A stretch of 64,000 nucleotides of DNA, from assembly GCA_026261815.1 (NCBI GenBank), contig JAMPIT010000884.1, positions 13,777,001 through 13,841,000 of the forward strand, read 5' to 3'. This DNA is from Monarcha castaneiventris obscurior (Eukaryota; Chordata; Aves; Passeriformes; Monarchidae). A model generated the notes under the pieces. It made no database searches and was not told the origin of the DNA. It was given only the letters and a program-made list of their open reading frames with translations. Position 1 is the first letter of the stretch; the number at the start of each line of letters is the position of its first letter. Shown piece after piece: positions 39,290 through 51,540 of this stretch. The position numbers and the translations under genes are program-made.

Positions 39290-39385
39290 TTCCATTATAT
39301 TATAGTAGATATAATTTATATATACAATATTATACATATATATATATATATACGTATGTATATAAAATTATATTATATATATTTT
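39290..39385. repeat. AT-rich microsatellite region
   Basis: Nearly pure A+T sequence centred on an (AT)n run ('catatatatatatatatac', about 39335), flanked by imperfect TA/ATT words out to 39385. The core is likely to vary in length and can fold on itself. No transposon ends were seen. Confidence 0.93.
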
Positions 39386-42300
39386 CCATGCTTCAGCTTC
39401 AGAGCATTAGTACTTGTCCCAACTACCAGACAGAAATCTAATCTCTCACTCTGCTGTAGCTGTTAGTGTATTTCTGGAGTTACATTCCCTTCCAGCTTCT
39501 TCTTCTGGTAGGCTATATAATCTCTCCCTAAAAGTTGTGTTTCCCTGACTCTCTGATTGCCCTGTACTGTTTTTGGTATCTCAAAGTCTACACTCGCTGG
39601 ATGTGATTTCCCCTGATTATTCTTGCTCAAATACAGTGCACCCATGAACTTACAACCCTTTCACTATTTTCTACAGTATATTTGATGTGACTGATGAAGA
39701 AAGCAGGAATTTGCATATTCTGAAATCCACTACTGCCTTTAACAGGGATCTAATTCACCCTAACCAGGTTTCCAGTCCAATAAACAGAAATCGGGACACC
39801 TGGGCTTCAAAATCCAAGACTCCCAGCATGGATGAAATCACCAGCTCAGCTCATCCTCAATAGGCACACTTCACCTCTTCGGTATTTCAGTATCTGGGGT
39901 ATTTTTAGTTCATCCCTGAGGATGAGGATGCACCTATGCAGCACTCTCACAATAAAACAAATCAACTGCAGAGCAACCTCTAAGATTCAGTTACCAGTTC
40001 TATCCAGGATGACCAAATCCTGGCAAGAGAGAATACAAGAACAAGACTGTCCTTCAGCAAGGACATAAGAATTAGCAAATTCTTACAGTAAAACTACTCC
40101 CTTGCTGACAGGGAAATCAAGATGCTTTCGAAAGTCAATTAATTACATACGGGCTTGAAAGTGATCTTGCAACAAGGAAATCTTACTGGACAGAATATTA
40201 CAGAGCAATCTCCTGTTGACATTAGAAAAATACCAACACTTTACTTTTAACACAGCAAACATGTCACTACAGTACCTGGGAATAAAGTTCCCTTTTGTAG
40301 AGAAACGCTTACTCTATCCTATAAGCCCCAAAAATCTGCTTCAGAGTTTCCTTCCAAAGCAACAATCATTGCATGAAAATTCAAAACAGCCTCTTCATCT
40401 GCGCCCCTTATGTCACTGCTCTGACTTTTCCCTTAATGAGGCAAATAGATGTTTTTTGAGGTTCCTTCCTTGCTGTTTTCTGAGAATGAAGAAACACACA
40501 GCAGTAGGAGAACTGCAAACAAGCCACCATGATGCTTGTGGACATGAGGGACTGGGACTGGTCCATACCCGAATGGGCTTTCAACTTCCATACAGAAGTA
40601 TTGCTTTGCAACTATGGCCCCAGAAACATTAATAGGATTTAGTATCTAATTATACCTATTTCTTTACTCATCCTGTGTATCTTTTTAATGAGATCTTACA
40701 TTGATTACACATTTTAATACCAAATGATTTCCCCCATGTGACTATTGACAACCCCAGACTAGTAATGAGCACTAAACAGTTCAAGCTTTTTCAATATTAA
40801 TTTGCAGACACAGCACTTTTGGAAAGAAGCAACAAGGGTACTGATCCAACTTGTCCATTTTACCAATACATCAGTATTGAAAAAAAAAAAAATATATCTT
40901 TTGGAACAAAAAGGAAGAGAACAGTTTGCCCATGAAGAATGATAATATAGGATCAATTTATACATTAATGAATAAATTGTTACAACATAATATTGCAATT
41001 TCCTTAAATTATGAGCCATTTCCTCCTTACTGCAATATTTTACAGCTAACCTATGTATATTTGCATATTTGAATGCTTCATAATTCCAGAATACAGGGCA
41101 AAATTAGACATGGAAATCTTCAGTACCAACCCCTGGAGCACTCAGAGAGTCTTTGCTGCCAAAGGCACTTCAGATAGGACTGGTTTTAATGGGACTGGAG
41201 TATCAGTTGGCTGACATCTGAGTATCAGCTTCTCTGCAGTAACCAAGGTTGACCAGAGAAGTCAATTCCCAGGATGCTCCTAGGAATGACACAGGAGCAG
41301 CTTCAGCAAGGAAGCAGACTCAAAAGTCTTCCAAAAGTACAACAGTATGGCCCTACTGGAGTTGAAGCAATCCACTGCATCTGCAATCTTTACTGCCCTT
41401 CTCCTGCCCGACATGCCAGGCACTGAGAGCAAGAGATGAATAAAATGAATACAAAAGGAGAAGAATGGGTTATGTGCAAGACTACACCAGTGGCAAACCT
41501 GGCCTTGCCACTAATTCCAAGTTGGGGGGCCAAATCTCATAACAGGAATGCATAGAGTCTCAGAGGAGGAAATCAAGTATGAAAAAATGATTCAGCATTT
41601 ATAAAGAAATGAGCTGAAGGTAACTTGGAAAAACTCCAACAAGCCATAGAGGCAATTCAAAGCATTACCAAAGACAATTCACTCAATGCCAGGCTTTCCT
41701 CTCAAATGGAACAAAGACCAAGCTCATAAACTACAATTAGTTCAGACTGCATTAGACTGTTGAAACACTTTGGTTCTGCTCTAGCCAAACTAACCAATTA
41801 TTTCACTCCTCAAAGACCTTTCCCAGACTTAGAGACTTCCTTGTCCAGGTTTCCCCTATCAATACTACATTAGCTATTAAATATTTATTTTATATATATA
41901 TCCTGTAAGAGTCACCTTAACAAAATAATATGTATTCCCATTTTCCTTTTAGTTTTCTCCACCCTCTCTTATATGCTGAATTCTCACTTTTCATTTCACG
42001 TCTCTACAACTGGTTTAACTTCTCCAAGCAAGGACATCCCATTTTGTGTCAGACAAACACTTGGGTTAATTTGCCTCTTCTTATTTCACTTCCTTTTAGA
42101 GCAGGTTCAGTCCTCTTGATACCACCCTAATATTAAAAATTAAGAATCCAAACAATCTCTACATGTTCCTTGCACAGGAAATAAAGATTAGAATGAAGTA
42201 CTTAATTTTAAAGGCAGCATCTTTCTGGAGTACATCCAGAACTGCCTCTCATTTCACACAGATTAAGATTATTACTCCTCATACACTACTTTAGAGATCA

Positions 42301-43685
42301 TGATTACTACTGACTTGAGAAATAAAACTCCTTTCATAAACACCATCCCCCACCCTTTTCCTGACATTAAGAAGACTCTGGCATCTTTTCTTGGTGGGAC
42401 CTCAAAAACACAAAACCAACAAATAAAAATCAACCTAAGTCAGTTACAAGGTCCTACTTCATATGGAACGAATCCAAGGTGACAGCCTAAAGGGCACTGG
42501 TAGCAGCTTCCTCAAGGCATCATTTTTATTTCAAAAGCCAGCTTGAACACACTTAGGAAATGTGGAAACAGGCTTTTGTCTATACAAAGTCACACAAGAG
42601 GGCCACAGGGATCCAAAGAGCACGTAAAAACAGAAGCCTGGGGCTGATGGAGATTCTGATGCTGAAGTGAAGAGATCCCTCACCTCCTGAACGGGAAAGT
42701 TCTGCCTGTTTTCAAAGCAGCAACACAACCACACACTGCACTTAACACTGCCAATAGGTTTAGTAAAGAATATCCAATCATTACACACTCAGCTGTTAGG
42801 ACAATGAGATCCACAGTTTCCAGACAGCAGCTACAGCAAACTCATGGGAGTTAACCTCCTAGCTGACATTTCTTTAAGTAAAACCTACTGCTTAAGGTGG
42901 TGTCACTCTGGTAGCAACTCAGAGTCTCACAGCTTTATGTTTCTCATCACTGATAGCTGCTGGAGGAGGAACAAGAGACACACTGGAAAATTCTCATAGT
43001 GATAAGCTCCTTGAGTAACAGCACCTTTTGGAAGCATCTAGTATTCAACTAGAGAAGCTACATAAATGAAACTATTTAATTTACAGCTCTACTTTGCAAA
43101 ACACAAAGCAACCTTGCTAAAAACCATGCAAGCATTTAGAATTGAGCAGGACAGAATACACAATTTCAGATTGGTAATGAAAGAGCTGCTAAATGTTCTT
43201 ATGAACATATGAGCTTCACTGTAACAGCAGCAGCACGGGAGAGCCTTGTATTCCCTTCTAAAATCTGGCACAACAGAGGTAACACACTTGCAACTATAAA
43301 AAACATAGGAATTACCAGTGAGGAACTGCAGAGGGAATTTTAAGGTGAAAGCAGAGCAGAGGCATTGTGAAGAAAGTTTCAAAAACATGTCAAGTTCTAT
43401 CTTTGTCTCTGGTTTAACCACTTTTGGTGTGTAAGCAAAGTCTTTAAAAAGTCAGCCCAGGAATCACTACACCACAGTGTGTCAACACAGGCATCCCTTC
43501 TGAAATAATTTCTGAGGTGCCTGAAGGTACAAGATTAAACCCCTTAGGCATGCTAACTCAAAACACTATCCCATTTACAATAACGACCTGAGTGTTGTTG
43601 ACGTGGAGGTTCCAGCAGGATTTGCTGGCAGGCAAATTACCTCAAGCTTATCCCACTGCTCAGCTACGTTCACCGTACTGCTGGG

Positions 43686-43693
43686 TTACGTCA
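43686..43693. promoter_or_regulatory. CRE-like word TTACGTCA
   Basis: The word 'ttacgtca' is one base from the palindromic CRE TGACGTCA bound by CREB/ATF factors. It lies at the end of a 110-base patch with five CpGs (in 'aacgac', 'gacgtgg', 'tacgtt', 'accgta' and 'tacgtc'), unusual for this CpG-poor window. The site alone is short enough to arise by chance, and no promoter or transcript start is visible next to it. Confidence 0.2.
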
Positions 43694-44300
43694 CCTTAAT
43701 TGAGCAAAAAGCAACTTAAGTTGTGCTGACTGCTGACAGACAGGAAAACTAATCTGAAGGCACGTTTCAAAAACTGACCTGCTGTCTGAAGTGATGTGAT
43801 TAATTCCTGACTCTGAAAAGGAGGACAGAGCTCCTGAGCTGGTGGAGCATTAGACTGAGAAGCAGCACGTAAACATTCTGCTTCTCATCACAACCCGCTG
43901 CAGCGATGTGACAGGGTCAGAAAGGCATTCTTTCAGAAGGCAGCTTTCACTACTGCTTTTCTGATGGCTTCCCAAATCATCTCCCAGCTAAATAACCCAA
44001 CATGGAGACGTAAAATATGTAAACTTTTATTGCTGTATTTTTGAGAGGAAATTGTGCAAAACCTTGCTGGAACGCACAGAGCTTTCTAGCAAGAGTAAAT
44101 AACCACCCATTGCCCTGCTGTCCTGGGAGGCAGGGATAAAGCTGCAAGTGAATTTCACCTTTGCCCACTATGTAGCTTTGAACACTTGCAGAATGCTGCT
44201 TTGAAGAGGTCATCTTTTAGTGTTAAGAAGATCACTGTCCTGTTATGCCTCAGCCTGAAGCATTCTGGAAATAATGGCATTCAAAATATCCCTATGCTAT

Positions 44301-44340
44301 ATTTAGTTTGTTTTGTTTATATTTAGTTTGTTATGTTTTC
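44301..44340. repeat. 20-base tandem duplication, two copies
   Basis: 'atttagtttgttttgtttat' (44301-44320) is followed directly by 'atttagtttgttatgttttc' (44321-44340). The two differ at three positions. Confidence 0.9.
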
Positions 44341-45229
44341 AGTGACTAATTAGAAAAGAAAGGTGCTTGTTGCTTACAAGCCAAAAAAATCCCAACCAGA
44401 AACCAAAATAATCCAAAAAAACCCCAAGGCAACTTTTTTCGACTCCTAGAAACACGAGTAATTTTACTTCTCTACTGATGGTTCCCTAAGAATCAGAGTC
44501 AACCTTAACTAAAGACAGGGAGAAGACTTTTAACCTACAAGCTGCAGTAGTTCTTTTTTCTTCAGATACCTTGAGTTTCCGAGCTACACAGCTGCAATCA
44601 AAATATGGAGGCACAAATTAACTCTGAACAGGGTCATTTTGAGTTAACTGACATGTTTGGTTCACACAGCATTGATCATTTGAATAAACATGATGCAAGC
44701 TCTTTAAAGAAGCCAGTGCTGCAATCTGAAGTTTGTATTATGCAACTTGTATTAATTGGCCTGTTCACTGTAAAGAAAGATTCCACCAGCTGCAATCTTT
44801 GTGTGACTGCAGCAAAAGAGTAGATTTTAACTCTAGTTTTAAAAACTTAAATGTTATGCCCTTAAAATAGAAATTATTTAATAGAAAAAAAGATGAAAAC
44901 CAACAACTTCCTCCAGTTATTTCCTGAGACACTTTTTGCTGATTTTTATAAGCAATGAAGCTTAAGTCTCAGAGAGAAATGCTCAGTATTAGAAATTCAA
45001 TACAAATTCATTTACAGCCAGTTTCTACACTGCCAGTTTGGGATTATTACTGCTTAAGTATCAAAGTCATGCACCACTTTGGAGGCTTTTGCAAGCCTTT
45101 GTTATTTTCAAGAACAAGATAAAATGATTAGCAACTGACAGAATTCTTGATTATTTTTATTTTGTTAAAAAGTCAAAGGTCTCATGCAAGAAGAACATAT
45201 GGAAGGTGCTCATTTGAAACAACGAGAGC

Positions 45230-45660
45230 CAGTGAAGGCAGGAAAAATAAAGAGTAAACCCAGCAGTAAGGCTGGGAAGGGAGGGAGCCGTAGTGCAGCT
45301 CAGGTCCACATGGGGGACCCAAGTCTAACACTTCAACAGCTCTGACACCGAAAATTACTGAGGCGAGGTATCACAGCTCTGGGAGAAGTTTAAAGTCTTT
45401 CCGAAGTGGCACATCCAGACAAAGACAGAAGTAAGAATTACAGGTACAAGAACATCGCAGATAAAAGGCAGGAGAAGGACAAGCACACATCAATTGACTG
45501 ACACAAAGGGACCGGACACACTGGGGACTGATCCCGTCCCCTGACCCAACATTTGACAAACTCAACTTCACATTTGTTTCTTGAAGAATTGACTCCTGAC
45601 CCCCCTGACTGGGGGGTGATCTGCAGTAACCCACCAGTCTTTAGTGCTGTGAAATTGTGT
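45230..45660. other. G+C- and CpG-richer patch, function unknown
   Basis: This patch carries at least seven CpGs in about 270 bases (for example 'gagccgtag', 'gaggcgagg', 'tttccgaag', 'acatcgcag', 'ggaccggac' and 'atcccgtcc'), while most of the window is nearly free of CpG. It also holds a short perfect hairpin at 45599-45617 (A plus six C, five-base loop, six G plus T). An 87-codon minus-strand open frame overlaps it and shows no known motif. It could be a decayed LTR, a regulatory element or simply a G+C fluctuation. I cannot tell which. Confidence 0.3.
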
Positions 45661-48433
45661 CATAAAAGCCTCCACTGCCAAAACAGCCAGGCCCCAAACA
45701 GATTATAAAACACTGAGGAATCTTCTTGACACTTCCTCATTGGTTGTCACATTAGATATTCCAAAATAGTTTCTCATTACTTCTCCCCAGAGCCATTTCC
45801 TTCTTAAATAGTGACTACTTAAAAGCGAAGATGATACCCCAAAAGCATTTTAATATCGAAGAAAACGACTTCAAGTTGAAGCACCATGGCAACTACAAGT
45901 TGCTATGCATTTTGAGTTCATCACTTCTTTTGAATTTCCATTTATAACAAACCAGAGTTGTTTAACACCCAAACACACTGACAGTCCAACCCTCCAAACA
46001 ATGACATTTTCAAGTGTGATTCTCCATTAGTCAACAAACAAAACAAAAAAAAAGTTAACAAAAAATGTTTTACTGGCAAGAATATATATTGATATAATGA
46101 GGGATGGGGTGACCCTCATAAATTGCTTATTGCCATAACAACTACTAACATTTTTGCCAGTCTTTTCATATGGCAATGTGGGGAGTCATAGGTGAATGTG
46201 CTCACATGAGGTGAGAAATGCTTAGAATGTGAATGGGAAACCATAGTAGGATAACTGAGGATATAAAGTAGAGATGAACACCTGGCAGCAATAGCCAAGC
46301 TTAGAAAAAAATAGAAGTATTCTACACGTGGTTGCAGAATGTCTTTACATTTCAATTTACAACAATCTTCCAAGTCTAAACTGTTAAAATCTGCACATGC
46401 AATACATCTGAAGATGAAGATCAGAAGTACAAACACTAAGGTTCTTTTTTTTTTTTAAGAGGGAACCATTTTTCAGGAAAAATGTAAATTTCTAGAAGTT
46501 ATAGAATCCATAGTAATGAATTTTTCTGCTTTAGGCAAGAAGAGGTCTCAATGAGTTAGTACCTATCCTAACAAACTCTTCACATTTAAGCAGTTTAAGA
46601 CCTGTTCTAATTCCTGTGCAGGAAAAAAAAAATACAAATATCCCCAGGTAAGAATGCAGCTTAGATTCTGTTCTTATGATTATACAGTTTAACTACATCT
46701 TTAGCAAAACAGATTATTTTTTTTAATAGACTTGTTTATTTTTAAGCTTTCATATGTTTTGGACTTCTGATGATATCAAAATACTGATCCTATCAGAAGA
46801 GTTACTGAATCCAAATGTTTACAGGGAAAACTTAAACACAGAGTAATTGCTAAGCACACAGTACAAGCAAATTTTTGGTGGAAAGGAATTATTTGGGCTA
46901 TAATGTAAAAGTTTCCCTGCTGGATTTATTTCAGTCCAGTTTCTGTACTGAGAAAGTTGAAACCAGAACCATTTTCTCATTTACAAAACTGAAAGGTTCA
47001 AAGAAATATTTTCTACTGTGAAACACATTCCATGTGCTTCTTGCAAAATACAACTGTGTATTCCTCTTGCTTCCAAGAGCTTCCCAGTAATACATAACTG
47101 GCCAGGGAGTCTCTGTCCAGGGTCCAAATCACTTCAGTTCAGTGATTCTACTTTAGCATAAAGCAGACATTGCAAATTCAAACCAACACCTGCCTGTGTC
47201 AGCTATACCTTATGCCAGGGGCCCACTTCAGACCTGCAGGGACCCCTTTTCCTACACAGTAATTCAGCTAAGCCCTTCCTGCCAGCACGCAGTACTGTGG
47301 GGCTCAGATCACAATTTTAAGGAATTGAGTTGCCAGAGTCTGTTTGCATCTCTGTTTAAATACAACTCCTTTGTTTGAAGTAAATTCTTTAAAGAAAAGT
47401 CAGTTTGCTTTGTGGAAACGGTTCATATATAAAGCATTATATATTTCAGCAATTTGTTCTATAATGACACAAGAGAAAACATGACGTATTTCATATTTTT
47501 CTTTTGTATTTTTACAGCTGAGTGTGCTACAATAGTCACTTTTGCTATAAAAGTTACAGTTAAAACCCATGTTGGCAGTCTTTATGCACTGAAATAAAAG
47601 ATAGATAGTGGATTTCTTTTCCATTCCTACAGGAAATATTCAAATGAAGCATGTACAAATAAAGCACCTACATTCAGTGGGAGGTTGTATAAAATTGATA
47701 GATTACAGATATTAAGAGTTTAAAATAAAAATTGTCTAACTGCAATGCATCCTTTGTGACCATCTTTGCTGTAAAGGCCACTAGAATTCACTAAAATAGG
47801 AAAGGGAAGAAAAGTAGGCCCTCATGAAAATTTTTAATGGTCTGCAAGGTAAATGATGAAAAAATTAAGAATTTTTACTTTCCTGCCTTAATTAGCATTT
47901 CAAAACCAGGAGCTTTCTGAACAGAAAGCAGCAGCAAAGGATCACATAATGGAAGGCACTCTTACAAGACCAAAGACTACCAGATATTTGTAAAAGGAAA
48001 GAAGTGTCAATTAAAAGATTCAGTAGCTGAAAGAAGGCCCATCACAAAGTTTTTAAAATCCTGAACAGTCATAATCCATGAAAACTTTTGAACAGAGGGG
48101 AAAACAAGCAGGGAAATACAGCAGAAACTGATTATATTATTTTGGCTATTGTCCATTTCCTGCTGATAAATAAGTAATAGCCTGTTTTAAAACCCCGTGA
48201 GCAATTAAAAGATCACAACATGCACATTTAACAGTGACTGACTACAGCAGCAAGTAGAGGACACAAGAACAGAACTTTTAAAGCAAAACTTTTGGTGCCA
48301 AGGACACTGCGTATTTCAGTTAGGTTTGGTTTTGTTTTCAAATATGCCTGAGGAGCTACAAATTACTTTCATAGGTTATCACCTGAAACAGAGCACAGGA
48401 AAAGGCAAATTTAAGCTGCTATTTCTCCTTCAG

Positions 48434-48627
48434 GGGCCTCTCTTGGCTGACAGAGTGGAGCTGCAGGCCCACATTTCCTGGAGGAAGGAAGAGTGGAATC
48501 TGAGGAAGAAAGAGTGCTCCAGCTCACAGAGATGCTCAGCACAGCACAGAAATCTCCCCAGCTCCCAACAGAGGGAGCTGGCCAGACTTGCACGGTGGTT
48601 TTGCTGGTCTCAAAATAAAACTCAGAG
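48434..48627 (+). other. Possible 194-nt exon, plus strand (open, splice-like borders)
   Basis: The acceptor-like 'gctatttctccttcag' precedes 194 bases of G+C-richer sequence, which end at 'actcagag' followed by the donor-like 'gtaaac'. The frame starting at the first base is open throughout and begins GPLLADRVELQAHISWRKEE, a charged, possibly helical stretch. A second frame is open in the 3' half. I recognise no protein family, and the donor is only a moderate match. The strand is opposite to the one predicted from base skew. It could be a non-coding RNA exon, a relic or chance. Confidence 0.18.
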
Positions 48628-51510
48628 GTAAACCAACCACACAGAATAACTTACTCTCACTTCTGTAGGAAGCAGAATTTAAACATGCCAGCAGACAGGC
48701 TATATAAAAATGGGGAAACGTCACACTTTTTCACAAAAAAAAAGCCAAAAAAAACCAAACAGAAGATTTTAGGGCAAGCAAGTGGCAAGATATTTGGTTT
48801 TATTTGAGATATTTCAGTTGAATAAGAACACTTAAAAAAAAAAATCTGTAATCTTTTCCAGTTAATAGGTTGCTTACATGTCATGAACAGACCATCAGAT
48901 GCCCAGTGGGCAGAGAAGCTGCAAATCAGCTGACAATGATTCCAATAATCTGAAAACTAGTGTTTATTTTTTTTTTATTTTTTCTTGCAGTCATGGTTAC
49001 ACCTTAAGAATCCCTTTTAATAAAGTTCAGAAGATTTTTTTTTCCCCTGGGTTTAAAAGCTGCTAATAGTCCACAGGGCTGCTAAATCTTATCTTTTTCT
49101 ATAATTCCGTAAGAAACCATGATAACGAATATTCATTGTTGCAAGTGTGAATGTCAAGCTGTGACCATCCTGACTCCGGACAATTTGTGAAAGAACTCTT
49201 TGACGTGGATTTAAATTAAAAGGGCTCTTCCTCTTGCCCCCAAGGTGCAGTAAAATTCAAATGCAGACTTCAGTATTCTGGCTTCATTTATAAATTACTT
49301 TTTGACTGACGGAAGACTTCCAAGAGATTCTCTTTAAAGTAGATGGGAAGATAAGAAGGTGGCTGTTAATCATATCCATAACATGCATGCATATTGCAGC
49401 TCCCAGTCTTAAAATTACCAGGATTTTATATTTTTAGCACTTCAAATTCTTGCAGAAGCAAAATTATGTTCCTAACATTTCTCAGAAGAAAAAGCTAGAC
49501 ACTTCAGTATTTTCACATGTAAGAGCTACTTGAATTAAGAGCTGATAAGGATCTGTAACTAATTGATTAAGATGCCAGTTGATATCTACTAAAGATGAAA
49601 TACAGATGAGCAAAATCCTCCCATATATTACATACACAATTAATGCCTGTCTACTTTTGGAAAAAAATGGAAATATTAGTTCCATCAGGTTACTTGAGAT
49701 TATGAGAAGACTTCCAAATACACTTCTATATATCCCCTCCCCCCAGAACAACTAGAAGTTGATAACCTGAGAGCTCAGGGATGTACTCCGGCAGTTCAAG
49801 AACTAAGACACGTTAAAATATGTACTAATTTGTGAACTGTAAGCTACATATTTTCTTTATGACATGCTATAAATAACAGGCACATCTCTTGCTGTGTTGC
49901 CTAAGAGGATGACACAAAAATACCTTTGGTAAAAGTGGAGAAGTCAAGTAACCTCTTAAATTTAACATCTAAGCAAGGAAACCTCTTAAACCACCATAAA
50001 ATACTGAAGTCCATCTGAAAGTAGACTCATTAAGGGATCAGCTCAGCTTCCATATCTTGCAAGTTTCCCATCATTATTCCCCTTCATTGGTTCTTTACAC
50101 TTATTAATGTAACATACACAGTGTAGTCCATTTTCTGCCATATTCAGATTAGAGACTTCCTTCAGAAAAGCACTGAGTGTTTCAGGTTACATCTGCCACT
50201 TTAAGCACCTTCTCACCCAGAATAAAGACTTAAAATAGTTCTGAGCTCCCTACCACTTTTGACAGCTACTCAAATTCATTATTTCAGAAGTTCTGCTGTT
50301 CTTATCACTGCTGCTGGTGAATTCTAAGCATCTCAGATAAAATCCCTTCAGAACAATCACATGGGGACAGTGGGCTGTGACTGAGCCACAGAGAGGACCG
50401 TGACACCAGCATACCAACACATGTACACGGAGACATTTAGAGAGCTCAAGCAGACTGATACATGCAAACCACCCTTTTTTTGCTGTGTGCTGGAAAATAA
50501 AACATTGCATCACCAACACTGTTACTAACAGAAGCATCCAGATGCAAAGTGCCAGCCAGTCCAAAATGTGCATCTTCCAACAGTCTTGAAAGATGCTTGA
50601 CCCTGCCCCCTTGGCCAGGCAACAAATCCAAAATCCCCAAATCCTTAATGCTGAACAACTTTTATTAGCACTGCATTGAGTTACTCTTTCTGCTCTTGCT
50701 CTTTCCTTTTCTTAGTTTTGCTGTGGCTGTTTTCATTTATTTTAATTTGTGAGTTGTCATGTAATAAATTCAACTTATTTTTTGGTAGGTACCAATGTGA
50801 TACACCATTTTCCACATTAAAAATCAACACACACATTCACGAAACTACTTCTTGCTGTGAGAGATTTTTTGTTATATCTTAGTGTTGAATCTTCTTCCAA
50901 AATGATTAAACTTTAATCTCCCTAAGCCAAATTTGTTTAAATATTTTGGTCTGAAAATTAGAAACCCCAGTTAGACAAAGCCGTGTTTATGAAGTCCTAA
51001 AATTTTCACTCACTCCCTCTTTAACACTGGCATAACACCCTATTTCTCAGCAAAGCAAAAAAAGTCAACACCAGCATTAAAGTCTGTGTAGTCCCAAATG
51101 ATTTAAAAAGGGAGAAAAAAAAATTACAAAAAGAAAAAAAGAAAACTCTCAAGAGCTTCGTAGCAGTCATCAGGTGCTCACCCTGGGGCCTAAAACAAGT
51201 TTTTCTTGTTGACTGACCACACCAACCATAAAGTTCATAGTTTAGCATGGAAGAACACACTCCAATTAAGCAGTGGTGTACAAAAAGGATGTTTACTTTT
51301 TCCTTCTGCCCTAGTCCTTGTTCATTTGTAATCAAGGTAAGATAACTGCCAAGGCTCCTCCACCCCAGCATTACTCATGTGTTTTAAGCAAGAAGTGGAA
51401 CAAAACAGTGAAAAGCTTAAGAGACACTGTGTTTAATCAAAGCAACACAAACAGCTAAGCCAGCATTTTTACTGCTATTACCTGTTTAACTACACTTGAA
51501 AGACGAGGTC

Positions 51511-51540
51511 CTAAACTGGTTGTAAACTGTTGTAAACTGT
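51511..51540. repeat. 10-base tandem repeat, three copies
   Basis: Two exact copies of 'tgtaaactgt' (51521-51530 and 51531-51540), preceded by the related 'ctaaactggt' (51511-51520). Confidence 0.9.

Larger units (their letters stand above)
39386..45229. other. Gene-empty unique sequence
   Basis: No gene or transposon was recognised. A 138-codon open frame (40216-40632, plus) has no known motif and is at the length expected for the longest chance frame. Positions 41100-41700 are somewhat richer in G+C but match nothing I know. A CpG-bearing patch with a CRE-like word lies at 43582-43693, and a 20-base tandem duplication at 44301-44340. Confidence 0.65.

Noticed and set aside
43835..43905. 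tRNA-like or tRNA-derived SINE start ('gagctggtggagcattaga')
   Set aside because: It resembles an A box, but no B box or clover-leaf arms follow at the right distance.
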